A DNA stretch of 64,000 bases from CAZPMT01 sp964587655 (GTDB lineage: Bacteria; Hydrogenedentota; Hydrogenedentia; Hydrogenedentales; SLHB01), in NCBI GenBank assembly GCA_964587655.1, contig CAZPMT010000003.1, positions 52,306 through 116,305 on the forward strand, read 5' to 3'. Position 1 is the first letter of the stretch. Each line of letters begins with the position of its first letter. The position numbers and the translations under genes were made by a program. The notes under the pieces are model-generated. The model worked only from the letters and a program-made list of their open reading frames with translations, was not told where the DNA came from and searched no databases. Below, in pieces: positions 9,258 through 18,722 of the stretch.

Positions 9258-10739
9258 TCAGAAGTATATCACAGCGGACACCAAGATCCGTTGTTGAAGA
9301 ACATCCTCCTTGAACCCATCGACTCCCCGGATAAGGTCGCTGTTGACGCCCGGGCCGTAACGCAACTGCCAAGCGGCATCGATATTCACCCTTTGCCCGA
9401 GGAGCACCCCCACACCCATAGCGCACCCGTAAAAGCTGTCGGGTTTGCCGGAACCGTTGTCACCTGGCCAGCGGAAACCCGCGGATTTCGAGGTGGCGGG
9501 TTCCTGGTCGTAGAATAGACCGCCGCGCAGGGTCCACAGGCGGTCGAGGGTTTCCTCGGGCTCCTTTGGCAGAAAGACATATTCCGTGCCTAAGCGGACG
9601 GTATACGTTGGCTCAAAATGAGTACGGGTCCAAGGATTATCCAAGTCGCTGAAATCCACTAAAGATCGGCGGTTCCCCTCCCCGGTCGTGACGTAGAAGT
9701 CATTCCAGTCAGTGCGCGTGACGTCCATTGATAAGGTTAGCCGGTCGCTATTTCGCCATGCGGCGCCTATAGCAAGTGAGGCGGGAAAGCGTACCTGGCG
9801 GCGTTCGGAGTTTGTTTTTGGCGCCAAGTACAGCGATCCCGGACCGAACATGGACGGGAGATCAAGTTGGGTGCCCATCTGTCTCAAACTGTACGACGCG
9901 TTTCCGGTGAATGCCGTGTCGTAGCGCACACCGAGGCTCAGATGCTCCGTCGGGGTCCAAAGCCCGCCCAGGGTGAGATTTTGGCCGGTGAAATTCTTGT
10001 AGTCTTCCTCGCTTTCATACCTGGAGAGGGAAACGTTCGGCCCAAAGAAAGTGACCGACTGTATCTTCGTGGTTTGTTTCCAACTGTTGTCGTTCAGGAA
10101 CGTGGGTTGCCATAAGTTTAGCGCCACCCCGAAGGAGAGGCGGTGGGTGATTTCAAAAGCCAGGGCGGGAGTGATGGTGCTTAGCCCCCCACTCTGCTGA
10201 AACCCGAAGTGCTGAAAGTCGTTAAGAACAAAGCGGCCGCTGCTTGTTGCTCTGGAACGATTCAGGTCGAAGTCGAAGGCCCGCGAGAAGTTGTACTTGT
10301 GTTGGTAATTCAACGAAACGCAAATGTTGCGGCCCAGCACGAGCTTCGGCAACGGGAAAGCCACGCTCATGTAGTTGAATTTGGAACTGTCCGTGTAGTG
10401 GCGGCCGTCGAACTCGTCGTGCTCGTCTGCCCGGAACCACTCGAGCACACTGTTGTAGTCTCCCACAAATGAAATCTCCGGGCGTTCGAGTTGAACCAGT
10501 CCGGCGGGATTCCAGGAGGCGGCGGTAGCATCGTCCGCAATCGCAACGAAGGCGTCGGCCATACCCGCGGCTCGTGCGCCGGAGCCGACGGGTGTTGGCG
10601 AGGCCGATATCTCCAGTTCCTGGGCATGCAGCAAAGGGGCCAAGATCAGGAGGCAGGCCGCCAGCAACACAGCAGTTATGGTTATGCGGTTACTTGATGA
10701 CAACGTATTGTCCCGCCTCGATTGGAAGTTTAGCCGCAT
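9258..10739 (-). CDS. FadL/OmpP1-like (PorV-type) outer-membrane beta-barrel
   Basis: A 493-residue protein with a signal peptide (hydrophobic stretch TAVLLAACLLILAPLLHAQ). Next comes the family hallmark GSGARAAGMADAFVAIADDA with TAASWNPAGL, the hatch region of FadL/PorV-type barrels. The rest is alternating amphipathic strands ending in an aromatic residue (ILVSAVIYF), typical of outer-membrane barrels. It probably transports hydrophobic ligands or serves as a scaffold for surface proteins. The ATG at 10739 has GAGGA upstream and overlaps the preceding gene by 50 bp. A TTG at about 10712 is an alternative. It is the last gene of the kinase operon. Confidence 0.8.
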   Translation of the reverse strand: MRLNFQSRRDNTLSSSNRITITAVLLAACLLILAPLLHAQELEISASPTPVGSGARAAGMADAFVAIADDATAASWNPAGLVQLERPEISFVGDYNSVLEWFRADEHDEFDGRHYTDSSKFNYMSVAFPLPKLVLGRNICVSLNYQHKYNFSRAFDFDLNRSRATSSGRFVLNDFQHFGFQQSGGLSTITPALAFEITHRLSFGVALNLWQPTFLNDNSWKQTTKIQSVTFFGPNVSLSRYESEEDYKNFTGQNLTLGGLWTPTEHLSLGVRYDTAFTGNASYSLRQMGTQLDLPSMFGPGSLYLAPKTNSERRQVRFPASLAIGAAWRNSDRLTLSMDVTRTDWNDFYVTTGEGNRRSLVDFSDLDNPWTRTHFEPTYTVRLGTEYVFLPKEPEETLDRLWTLRGGLFYDQEPATSKSAGFRWPGDNGSGKPDSFYGCAMGVGVLLGQRVNIDAAWQLRYGPGVNSDLIRGVDGFKEDVLQQRILVSAVIYF

Positions 10740-12792
10740 CCGGGTTTTCCTCGGTGGGCAGGGCTTGGGCCGTGCTGAATCGCGGGCTGACGCTATCGAT
10801 AAGGCCCTCGCCCACGACAATAGGTTTGGCGCCCAGCACCTCGCCCGTTTTCGTGTTCACCACGTTCTCAGTGCGATAGACCAGGCATTTGAAACTTTCG
10901 CGCACGCCTTGGCTCGCGTTGAGATCCGTGGTGATCTCCGGGGCGGACCATTGCAATACCGTGCCTTGAGCGCGCGGCAGTTCTTGCACCAGCCGCACCC
11001 CGAGGTCTTCGATGAGCCGGTCCAGTTCAGCATACGGGCCTGCAACGTCCACTTGCGGCAAGACACGCACCGCCGTCTCGGTGCTCGCGCCTTCGAGCAC
11101 GATTTCAATCGAATCCTGGTCGCGCCGGATGCGGGCGGCAATCATCATCTCGGCAGGCACCAGTTTGCCGAGCGCGAGCTTGCTCTTCTTCGAGGCGAGG
11201 GCGGTGGACAGGTCCTGTTCGGCAAGGACCTCCTTGAGCATGGTTCGATCAACAACCGTGAAGCGCTTCTGCACCTGCTTAGAACCGGCCAGTTCATTGA
11301 GAATGTAGTCCACATCTTCGGCGAGCTTTGGGTCCTTCTCCGCGGTAAGACTGCCCAGAAATGCGACGGCGAGCTTGCCCTTGTTCATCTCAACGGCGGA
11401 AGCCTGGCGTTGTACAGTCTTCTGATCCGTTCCCGATGCGCCCTGCTGGTCGGACGCTTTGGCGACGAGTTGGTTTTGGCCTTCGTTCAGCCGGATCTTC
11501 CGGCATACGCGCATGGAGTTGCGGCCGGGAATCGTCTGTACCGGTTCCCCATTGAGTTCAACACCCTGAATTGGGTTTTCCGAATTGATGTTCAGGGCCA
11601 CCACAATCTCATCCGTGAAATACTGTTGGCCCTCCTCCAGATTGGCGATAGATACTTGCACGCCCTTGGCCGGGGCGGAATCGGCGGCAACGGCCATGAG
11701 TTCTCCGTTGATCACCAACCCAAGCAGCCCGTAGCCCACGGAAACTAGGGCGCCGGGGCCTCCTGCAAGGATAGCACCGGGAATCCGCTCGCTAAGCACC
11801 ATCAGGTCCAGAGGAAGCATTCCAGCGGTAATGTTGCCCAGTTTGTCGGCGCATTCATAGCGAAGCGGCGGCTTAAGGTCATCCCGAACCAGGTCCAGGT
11901 TGAACGCGACAGCCCCGTCGGTTTCCTGGGTCAGTTCGGCAGTCTTCCCGTTGACCTGTATCGACGCAACCCCTGAGGGGTCGAACGCGACGCCGCGCAG
12001 GGCGCCCGGTGCGGCCACGGGCGTATCGAAACTCACCATAGGGCCATCGGCGTCGCCGGTAATCGGAACACTGGTGGAAACGGTCTTGCCAGTGAGGTCG
12101 GTCGCCGCGACCTCGATCGTGTTTTGGCCCGGACGAAGCGGGATGATTCGCGAAAACTGGACCTCCGGGGCGGAGACCTTTATGTCAACGGGTTGGCCGT
12201 CAATTGTGATGCCGCCGACAAACGTATCGTCGCGGACGATGCCCCGAAGTTCGGCCTGGGTTCCACCGACTGGAACACCGCTCGCCGGCGCTGTGATGCT
12301 GATAGCGGGCGGGGCGGTGTCTTTCCCCGTGGATACAAGCCATTTACCGCGCGCCTTGCCCAGATAAAAGGCTGCACGCGCCGTGTAACGTTGCCCGAGG
12401 CTCAACTCAAGTTGCTTAATGCTGTCCTCCATCTTGTCCTGCTGGTAATATGCAACACCGAGTTCGCGGTTCGGGAAATAGTCGGGCAAAAAGTGCAATC
12501 CGTAGGTTCGCGGCCAATATTGGTCCCGCGACCGGTCTTTGATCGCCACGTTGAGGTCGCTGACCGCCTGGTCATATGACCCGGCATCAAGAAATGATCG
12601 TCCTCGTTCGTAGTAGTTCCACCAGCGTCCCCTGAAAGTCCCCGTTGCGGCTCGATGCTGCGCGTCACTGGACACAGACGCCTCTTTCTCAGGGCCCAGA
12701 GTAGAACACCCGCTTAACATCGTTGTGGCGATTAGCGCTAACACCACAAACGCGCAATGTAGAATGGCAGTTCCCTTCATTCGAGTCCTCAT
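10690..12792 (-). CDS. Lipoprotein with TPR, Ig-like domains and CsgG-like C-terminal domain
   Basis: A 700-residue lipoprotein: lipobox LSGC near residues 26-29, then a TPR-like helical region (YYERGRSFLDAGSYDQAVSDL). Two or more Ig-like sandwiches follow (ISITAPASGVPVGGTQAELRG; PVSFDTP-like; a third around ALNINSENPIQGVELNGEPV). The C-terminal part resembles CsgG/FlgO-type domains (KRFTVVDRTMLKEVLAEQDL, then SKLALGKLVPAEMMIAARI). Its ATG overlaps the kinase stop (ATGA). A second ATG four codons on is an equally plausible start. It shares a CsgG-like module with the kinase upstream, so both may contact the same periplasmic complex. Function unknown. Confidence 0.7.
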   Translation of the reverse strand: MRTRMKGTAILHCAFVVLALIATTMLSGCSTLGPEKEASVSSDAQHRAATGTFRGRWWNYYERGRSFLDAGSYDQAVSDLNVAIKDRSRDQYWPRTYGLHFLPDYFPNRELGVAYYQQDKMEDSIKQLELSLGQRYTARAAFYLGKARGKWLVSTGKDTAPPAISITAPASGVPVGGTQAELRGIVRDDTFVGGITIDGQPVDIKVSAPEVQFSRIIPLRPGQNTIEVAATDLTGKTVSTSVPITGDADGPMVSFDTPVAAPGALRGVAFDPSGVASIQVNGKTAELTQETDGAVAFNLDLVRDDLKPPLRYECADKLGNITAGMLPLDLMVLSERIPGAILAGGPGALVSVGYGLLGLVINGELMAVAADSAPAKGVQVSIANLEEGQQYFTDEIVVALNINSENPIQGVELNGEPVQTIPGRNSMRVCRKIRLNEGQNQLVAKASDQQGASGTDQKTVQRQASAVEMNKGKLAVAFLGSLTAEKDPKLAEDVDYILNELAGSKQVQKRFTVVDRTMLKEVLAEQDLSTALASKKSKLALGKLVPAEMMIAARIRRDQDSIEIVLEGASTETAVRVLPQVDVAGPYAELDRLIEDLGVRLVQELPRAQGTVLQWSAPEITTDLNASQGVRESFKCLVYRTENVVNTKTGEVLGAKPIVVGEGLIDSVSPRFSTAQALPTEENPDAAKLPIEAGQYVVIK

Positions 12793-15284
12793 GAGGCCGC
12801 CGGGTCTGTCACCCGAACAAACAAGCCCCCTTCCGGATTCTTGTCCAACTTGGCTGCGTCAACACCTGTAAGCTCAAGCTTGGCCGTATTAGCATTCGGA
12901 TTTCCTTGAACCGAGGCCCTTGCGTTGCCGATTGGCTGTCCGTTCCTGTCAGAAAAGATCTCGAATGTCATCCCTTGAGTCACGCCCACTTCCGCGCCGA
13001 TGTTTGTTTCCGGGCCGTTCTCGCCAAGATATAGCCGGCCTCGAAGCGGAAATTGACGGCGCATCTCTCGCCAGATGCCCTCCGCCAGCGAACGGGCAAC
13101 TGTTTCAGGGTCCATATCGCGTTGCAGCTCGAACGAAGGGACAGGAATTCGCTCTGTTGTTTCCACATCATCGGCCTTCACCATCACTTTCTCTTTGCCG
13201 CCTGCCGCAGCGACGGCGAGCTTCAAGACAATTCTTGCGCCAAGCAATTTCCCCAGTTGCAGTTGGCCTTCCTTTGTCCCGACGAGCGACGACAATTCTT
13301 GTTCGGCGAGGATTTCGTTGATTACGTCGCGGTCCACTAGATTCATTTTAGTCTTTGTGTCCAATTCATCCCCCAACGCTACCGGGAGAAGGTCGGCCAA
13401 ACCCAATTCCGCGGCGCAAAGGCTGCGAGAGGCCTCCATAGGCAGGATGAAGAAGGTCAAGGGCCGGCTCGTCCAGTCATCGGCATTGGCGGGTTGCACC
13501 TCCTGCTTCTTTATCTGCTCACTAATCCGCTGTGCGGCAACATGCACTTGCTCGCGCCGGGCATCATCGCGTCTTCCGGAAATCTCGGCGTTATAGGCGT
13601 TTGATATGTTCCGCAGTTCGGGAATCGAAGACTGACCCAGTTTGTCAAAGGCGTTCTTTGCCTCATCAAGCTTGTTGAGATGGTAGTAGGCTTGGCCCAA
13701 GGTCTGAAGCGCCTCGGCATACTGGTAACTAAAGTTGAATTGGCCGGCGGAGAGATTGCTGAGTTGCTGGACGACTTGGTCATCTTTGCCGTCCTGCGCG
13801 TTCAGTCGCGCAAGAAGCACTTGCGGATACTTCGTTCGAACGGTTTCCGCCGCCCGCTCGATTTCTTGGCGGGCATCAGGGCGCTGTGACTCGAACGCGA
13901 GGGCGGCGGCAACTTCCGCCCGGAGATTCCCGTCCTGAATGCGGTCCACTATTCCAGCCGCGTCTTCCAATTTGCCCTGGCCGGCCAGGGCCAAGCCTAG
14001 TCCATACAGGGCCGCGCTGCTTTGTGAATCCTGCTGAAGGTATTCCTGGTATGCATTTGCCGCCTCGGAGAAATCCTTGCGGTCCATACTCTCTTTGGCC
14101 GCCGCCAGCACTGTATTCCCTTTGGTTGGATCTTCACGTCCCGAAACCAGGTAATTCCACGCGGCGAACAGGAGCACGGCCAGCACCAAAGCGGCAGCGA
14201 CAATGGCCGCGCGCGATGACGGCCGCTTCGGCTTGGACTGAACTTGAGCTTTCCCAGGCGCTGCGGGAATCGTGGGTTCAGGTTCCGAAGCCACCCTTCC
14301 ACTACGCTCAAGACTTTGGAGCGCGATGCGGAGAGCCCTGGCAAATTCCTGCGCCGTTTGGTAACGAGAAGCCGGCGCAAAAGCGGTGGCTTTATCCACG
14401 ATCGAACACACCCCGTCGGGCAAATCCGGACGGCGCGTACGGATCAATATGCGATCATTGTTGCGAATGCGCGCTATGATCTCTTCGGCGGTATTTGCTT
14501 CAAACGGGCGCTTGCCGCAAAGAAGCTCATACAGAGTGACGCCGAGAGAGAAGATGTCCGTACGTGCATCGAGCGGATCCGCGTTTGCCTGTTCAGGAGA
14601 CATGTAAGATGGTGAACCGCTGATAGTCCCGCCGAGGGTAAAATCACTTGAAGGGCCAAAACTGGCAAGCCCGAAATCTGTCAGCTTTACCGCTCCGTTG
14701 TTCGGCTCAATCAGGATATTCGCCGGTTTGATATCCCTGTGCATTATCTTGTTCTTGTGCGATTCGCTTAGGGCTTCGGCGCATTCCGCCGCAATGCGCA
14801 AGGCCATCGCCACCGGCAAGCCCTCTTGGTGTTCCTCCAAGAGCCTCTCCGCGCTGCCCTCGACAAACTCCAGCACAAAGTAGTTTTGGCCTTCGTACTC
14901 GCCCCATTGGTGTATCGCGACAATGTTCGGATGCTTGCTGAGCGCCGCGATTGCCTTGGCTTCGCGCTGAAACAAGGCTCGCCGTCTGAAATCAAGCGTA
15001 CTATGGAGAAACTTGATTGCAACGTCCCTGCCAAGCGTTTTGTCGCGAGCCCTATAGACTTTGCCGAAACCTCCTTGGCCAAGGAGCTCAATAATCTCAT
15101 ACGAGCCCAGGTCTGCGCCTATGAGCGGATCTGCACCGCCAGGCGTTGCGACGCGCCTGCCTGAATTCGGACGTTCCCCGGAAGGGTCAACCCGCAAGGG
15201 TATGGTTTTCACTCCATCGAACTTGGCGGGCTCGTGATCCGGCGACTTATCCGGTGGAGTCTTTATGGTTTCATCATGGGCCAT
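12789..15284 (-). CDS. Transmembrane Ser/Thr (Hanks-type) protein kinase with TPR and CsgG-like C-terminus
   Basis: An 831-residue kinase. The catalytic domain (about 60-325) has the Gly loop LGQGGFGKVYRA, the lysine in VAIKFL, the catalytic HRDIKPANI, the DFGLASFG and the SPSYMSPEQ motifs, so it should be active. One membrane helix (AAIVAAALVLAVLLFAAW, about 365-385) is followed by a TPR region (about 395-590). A C-terminal domain contains LVDRDVINEILAEQELSSL and LQLGKLLGARIVLKLAV, the same signature as the downstream lipoprotein. Topology suggests a cytoplasmic kinase and an external CsgG-like sensor. The start ATG is preceded by GAGGAAGAGACC. Confidence 0.88.
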   Translation of the reverse strand: MAHDETIKTPPDKSPDHEPAKFDGVKTIPLRVDPSGERPNSGRRVATPGGADPLIGADLGSYEIIELLGQGGFGKVYRARDKTLGRDVAIKFLHSTLDFRRRALFQREAKAIAALSKHPNIVAIHQWGEYEGQNYFVLEFVEGSAERLLEEHQEGLPVAMALRIAAECAEALSESHKNKIMHRDIKPANILIEPNNGAVKLTDFGLASFGPSSDFTLGGTISGSPSYMSPEQANADPLDARTDIFSLGVTLYELLCGKRPFEANTAEEIIARIRNNDRILIRTRRPDLPDGVCSIVDKATAFAPASRYQTAQEFARALRIALQSLERSGRVASEPEPTIPAAPGKAQVQSKPKRPSSRAAIVAAALVLAVLLFAAWNYLVSGREDPTKGNTVLAAAKESMDRKDFSEAANAYQEYLQQDSQSSAALYGLGLALAGQGKLEDAAGIVDRIQDGNLRAEVAAALAFESQRPDARQEIERAAETVRTKYPQVLLARLNAQDGKDDQVVQQLSNLSAGQFNFSYQYAEALQTLGQAYYHLNKLDEAKNAFDKLGQSSIPELRNISNAYNAEISGRRDDARREQVHVAAQRISEQIKKQEVQPANADDWTSRPLTFFILPMEASRSLCAAELGLADLLPVALGDELDTKTKMNLVDRDVINEILAEQELSSLVGTKEGQLQLGKLLGARIVLKLAVAAAGGKEKVMVKADDVETTERIPVPSFELQRDMDPETVARSLAEGIWREMRRQFPLRGRLYLGENGPETNIGAEVGVTQGMTFEIFSDRNGQPIGNARASVQGNPNANTAKLELTGVDAAKLDKNPEGGLFVRVTDPAAS

Positions 15285-15376
15285 GGTCTCTTCCTCTTTG
15301 TAGTTGGCAAGTTAGGCCGTCGCAACGAAACATGCGCATCAGCGCCTCTCGCGGAAGACTTGCGCGCGAGGTCCTG

Positions 15377-15523
15377 TTATTGCTTCCCAGGAAAAAAGGT
15401 GTCCATGAAGTTGTTGATCAGAGCCAATATTGCGCTCAGCAGACCAACCAACTGTAACAGCGATTCAAATTGCGCTTTCCCTGGCCTTGGCTGACAGCGT
15501 GAAATCGTGCGGATATGCGTCAT
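15377..15523 (-). CDS. Small single-span membrane protein upstream of the kinase
   Basis: A 48-residue ORF (MTHIRTISRCQPRPGKAQFE..) with one hydrophobic segment, LLQLVGLLSAILALINNFM. It is preceded by GGGAGAAGAGAG, followed 92 bp later by the kinase gene, and in the same direction. It may be a regulatory micropeptide of the kinase operon. Only the ribosome binding site and the membrane segment support it. Confidence 0.4.
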   Translation of the reverse strand: MTHIRTISRCQPRPGKAQFESLLQLVGLLSAILALINNFMDTFFPGKQ

Positions 15524-15777
15524 CTCTCTTCTCCCTATGGTTATTGGATTCTTGCCCGCTCGAGCACCTATTGTTGCCATATTTTACAGCAGAACTTTCG
15601 CGTTTTCATTTCGCGCCGTAACACGCCTCAAACACTCCCTGCACCTAAGCCCGCGATCTTTCTCCATATATTACCACAAAAACCACGCCGGCGATACTAA
15701 GGGCAGCGCCGAGAGGGGAAAAGTGTGCGGGCCATGGCCGTTATTTGCTACATTCCTCGGGAAAAGCTCCGCCGTTG

Positions 15778-15801
15778 GACAAGGGGTTGCAACCCCTTGT
15801 C
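15778..15801. repeat. 24-bp perfect palindrome, copy 1
   Basis: Perfect palindrome with half-site GACAAGGGGTTG, just upstream of alaS. An identical copy lies at 50189-50212. Perfect self-complementarity without a loop argues for a repeat element or protein site rather than a hairpin terminator. Confidence 0.8.
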
Positions 15802-15847
15802 TCTCTGGCGGCCGGTCTGGGCTTTCAAGACACAACGGAGACCGAAC

Positions 15848-18490
15848 GTGAAGAGTGACGAAATACGTGCAACTTATCTTGAGTTTTTCCGGCAGAGAGG
15901 ACACGTCATTGAGCGGAGCGCCACGATCGTCCCGAGCAATGACCCGACACTCCTGTTCTCGATCGCGGGGATGATTCAGTTCAAACCCTACTACACGGGC
16001 GAGGCGCCCGTGCCGTATCGCCGGGCGGCGACTTCGCAGAAATGCCTGCGCGCGGGCGGCAAAGCCAACGATCTTGACGAGGTTGGCAAGACCTCGCGCC
16101 ATTGCACGTTCTTCGAGATGCTGGGGAATTTCTCTTTCGGCGACTACTTCAAACGCGAGGCTATCGCCTGGGCGTGGGAGTTGTCGACGCAAGTCTTCAA
16201 GATGAATCCCGATCTCATCTGGGTGTCGGTTTACGAGGAAGACGATGAAGCCGCGGACATCTGGGAGAAAGAGATCGGACTGCCGGCGCGCAAGATTGTG
16301 CGGCTGGGCAAGAAGGACAACTTCTGGGGCCCGGCGGGCGACACGGGCGCATGCGGTCCCTGCTCGGAATTGCACATCGACCGTGGTTTGTCGATTGGGT
16401 GTGGCCGTCCCGACTGCGCGCCGGGCTGCGAACATTGCGAGCGTTTTCTCGAATTCTGGAACCTCGTCTTCCCGCAGTTTGACCAGCAGTTGGACGGCTC
16501 CCGTCCGCCGCTGAAGAACCGCGGGATTGATACGGGCATGGGCCTTGAACGCGTTGCGATGCTGCTGCAAGACAAGGACAACGTGTTCGACACGGACGCC
16601 CTTTATCCGATTATCGAAGCTACCCAGTCTCTGTGCAAGGTCAAGTATGCGGACAACCCCGTTCCGTTCCGCGTGATCGCCGACCACGCGCGCGCGTTGT
16701 CGTTCATGATCGCCGATGGCGTTCTTCCGTCGAACGAAGGGCGGGGCTACGTCGAGCGGCGCCTGCTGCGGCGTGCGGCGCGTTTCGGACGCGAACTGGG
16801 ATTCGAGAAGCCTTTCCTTTACGAGGTCACGAAGACCGTCGTGGAACGGATGGGCCATCACTATGTGGAACTGGTCGAGAAGCGGCTTCAGATCGAGAAG
16901 ATCATTCTCACGGAGGAGGAGCGTTTCGCGGGAACCCTCGCGCGCGGCATGGAGCGGCTCGAAGAGATCTTTGACGCGATGGCGAAAGCGGGCGAGAAGC
17001 CGGTTTCCGGCGCGGAACTCTTCCGGCTTCATGATACGTTCGGTTTCCCGCTCGATCTCGCCACGGACATCGCGACGGATCGCGGATACAGCGTGGATCG
17101 GGAAGGGTTCGATGCGGCGATGACGAAGCAGCGCGAACAGGCTCGGAGCGCCTGGGCCGGAAGCGGCGAGGAAGCGCTGTCCCCGGTTTACCGCGTGACG
17201 TTGGATGAGGCCGGCGCCACGCAGTTCCTGGGCTACGAAGCCAGTGAGTGCGAGGCCAGGATTGTTGCGATTATCCGCTCGGGCACACGCGCCGACTCCC
17301 TTTGCGAGGGCCAAGAGGGCGAGGTGGTCCTTGACAAGACTCCGTTTTACGCGGAGTCAGGCGGCCAGGCCGGCGACACCGGCACGTTGGATGCAGTGAG
17401 CGGGAACGCGCACGTGTCCGGAACGAAGGCGCCCCTCGGCAAGATGATTCTCCACGCCGTGCGCGTCAACCGCGGCGCGCTGAAGGTCGGCGACTCCGTT
17501 ATCGCGCGGATAAACGTCGAGAAGCGCCGCTCGACGGAAAATCATCATACCGCGACGCATCTGCTCCAAGCGGCGCTCCAGGATATCCTGGGCGATCATG
17601 TGCACCAAGCCGGGTCTTTGGTTGCGCCGGATCGGCTGCGGTTTGACCTCACGCACTTCGAGGCGGTGGGTGCGGAACGTCTCCATGACATCGAACGGAT
17701 GGCGAATTCCTTCATACGAAAGAACCTCCCGGTCACAATCACGCACATGCCGCTCGCGGAAGCGCGGAAGGCGGGCGCGATGGCCTTGTTCGGCGAAAAG
17801 TACGAGGATACGGTGCGCGTTGTCCGCGTCGGCGACATCAGCCTCGAGCTCTGTGGCGGCTGCCACGTTCAGCGGACCGGCGTCATCGGATACTGCAAGA
17901 TATTGAGCGAGTCTTCGGTGGCCGCGGGCGTGCGGCGCATTGAGGCCGTGTGCGGCGAACCATGCGTCGACGTGCTACAGAGCCGCGAGCGTGAGCTCGC
18001 GCGGACCGCCCTGCTCGTCAATTGCGGGCCGGACGACCTCGAATCGCGCGTCCAGGCGCTGATCGATGAGAACAAGCGGCTCGCGCGCGACGTGGCCAAG
18101 TGGAAGCAAGCGGCCGCGACCGGCGCTTCCGTCGACTACATGTCGCGCGTTCAGGACGTCAAGGGCGTGAAGGTGCTTGCCGCGGAGATCGCCGATCAGG
18201 ATCCCGCCGGTCTCCGGATGGTGCTCGACAGCCTGCGGGACAAGCTCCGCTCCGGCGTGGTCATACTAGGCAGCGTCAGCGAGGGCAAGGTCAGCCTCTG
18301 CGTGGGCGTAACGAAGGACCTTACGGGCAGGATCAAGGCGGGCGAAATCGTCAAGCAGATTGCCCCCATCGTCGGCGGCGGGGGCGGCGGCAAGCCCGAT
18401 ATGGCCCAGGCCGGCGGCAAGATTCCCGAGAAGCTCCCGGAAGCCATCTCGAAGGCCCCGGAAGTCGTCTCGAACCTGCTCGGGAGTTGA
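15848..18490 (+). CDS. alaS: Alanyl-tRNA synthetase
   Basis: Charges tRNA-Ala. An 880-residue protein of normal length. The class II catalytic core at the N-terminus shows IRATYLEFFRQRGH, TIVPSNDPTLLFSIAGM and HCTFFEMLGNFSFGDYFK. The editing domain has the zinc-binding HHTATH (HxxxH) and CGGCH pairs, and the C-terminal DHHA1/C-Ala domain has the Gly-rich GGGGGGKPDMAQAGG. The start is GTG at 15848 (VKSDEIRATYLEF) behind GGAG. The longer upstream frame reads through a palindromic repeat and is not coding. A single-gene unit ending before a perfect inverted repeat. Confidence 0.97.
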   Translation: MKSDEIRATYLEFFRQRGHVIERSATIVPSNDPTLLFSIAGMIQFKPYYTGEAPVPYRRAATSQKCLRAGGKANDLDEVGKTSRHCTFFEMLGNFSFGDYFKREAIAWAWELSTQVFKMNPDLIWVSVYEEDDEAADIWEKEIGLPARKIVRLGKKDNFWGPAGDTGACGPCSELHIDRGLSIGCGRPDCAPGCEHCERFLEFWNLVFPQFDQQLDGSRPPLKNRGIDTGMGLERVAMLLQDKDNVFDTDALYPIIEATQSLCKVKYADNPVPFRVIADHARALSFMIADGVLPSNEGRGYVERRLLRRAARFGRELGFEKPFLYEVTKTVVERMGHHYVELVEKRLQIEKIILTEEERFAGTLARGMERLEEIFDAMAKAGEKPVSGAELFRLHDTFGFPLDLATDIATDRGYSVDREGFDAAMTKQREQARSAWAGSGEEALSPVYRVTLDEAGATQFLGYEASECEARIVAIIRSGTRADSLCEGQEGEVVLDKTPFYAESGGQAGDTGTLDAVSGNAHVSGTKAPLGKMILHAVRVNRGALKVGDSVIARINVEKRRSTENHHTATHLLQAALQDILGDHVHQAGSLVAPDRLRFDLTHFEAVGAERLHDIERMANSFIRKNLPVTITHMPLAEARKAGAMALFGEKYEDTVRVVRVGDISLELCGGCHVQRTGVIGYCKILSESSVAAGVRRIEAVCGEPCVDVLQSRERELARTALLVNCGPDDLESRVQALIDENKRLARDVAKWKQAAATGASVDYMSRVQDVKGVKVLAAEIADQDPAGLRMVLDSLRDKLRSGVVILGSVSEGKVSLCVGVTKDLTGRIKAGEIVKQIAPIVGGGGGGKPDMAQAGGKIPEKLPEAISKAPEVVSNLLGS

Positions 18491-18533
18491 TGCAACGGAA
18501 TCTTCCGCGCACCTGAGAACTCACGCTGATTGG

Positions 18534-18631
18534 TTTCGTGGCCGCGGCGTCCTCGCCGCGTTTTCGTCAAGAACCGCTTGACACAAGGTGTGTGTGCGCC
18601 GAAACGCGGCGAGGACGCCGCGGCCACGAAA
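18534..18631. repeat. Perfect 30-bp inverted repeat (GCGGCGTCCTCGCCGC family)
   Basis: Arms at 18534-18563 and 18602-18631 are exact reverse complements and enclose 38 bp. Each arm contains the inner palindrome GCGGCGTCCTCGCCGC and starts or ends with GTGG/CCAC. Related copies occur at 30779-30873 and 32994-33159. It lies between alaS and the Mo/W operon and could also serve as a terminator, but no clear U-tract follows. Confidence 0.85.
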
Positions 18632-18650
18632 CGGAAGTCAACTGCCACTC

Positions 18651-18679
18651 TTGGCATTTCCCGCGGGAGTATGTTACAC
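18651..18679 (+). promoter_or_regulatory. Predicted promoter of the Mo/W operon
   Basis: TTGGCA at 18651-18656, a 17-bp spacer and TTACAC at 18674-18679. The first gene begins at 18723. Confidence 0.5.
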
Positions 18680-18685
18680 TCGAAG

Positions 18686-18713
18686 ATCGATATGTTTTGC
18701 TGTGCATAACGGG
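18686..18713 (+). promoter_or_regulatory. ModE-box-like operator
   Basis: ATCGATATGTT-N6-TGCATAACGGG matches the E. coli ModE consensus halves (ATCGCTATATA-N6-TATATAACGAT) at about 8 of 11 and 7 of 11 positions with the right spacing. It lies between the predicted -10 and the ribosome binding site, where binding would block transcription. A ModE-type regulator is encoded two genes on. Operator function is inferred. Confidence 0.45.
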
Positions 18714-18722
18714 AGAACGACG

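Noticed and set aside
15671..17314. 547-codon minus-strand ORF opposite alaS
   Set aside because: Arg/His-rich antisense frame of a clear AlaRS gene, produced by high GC content.
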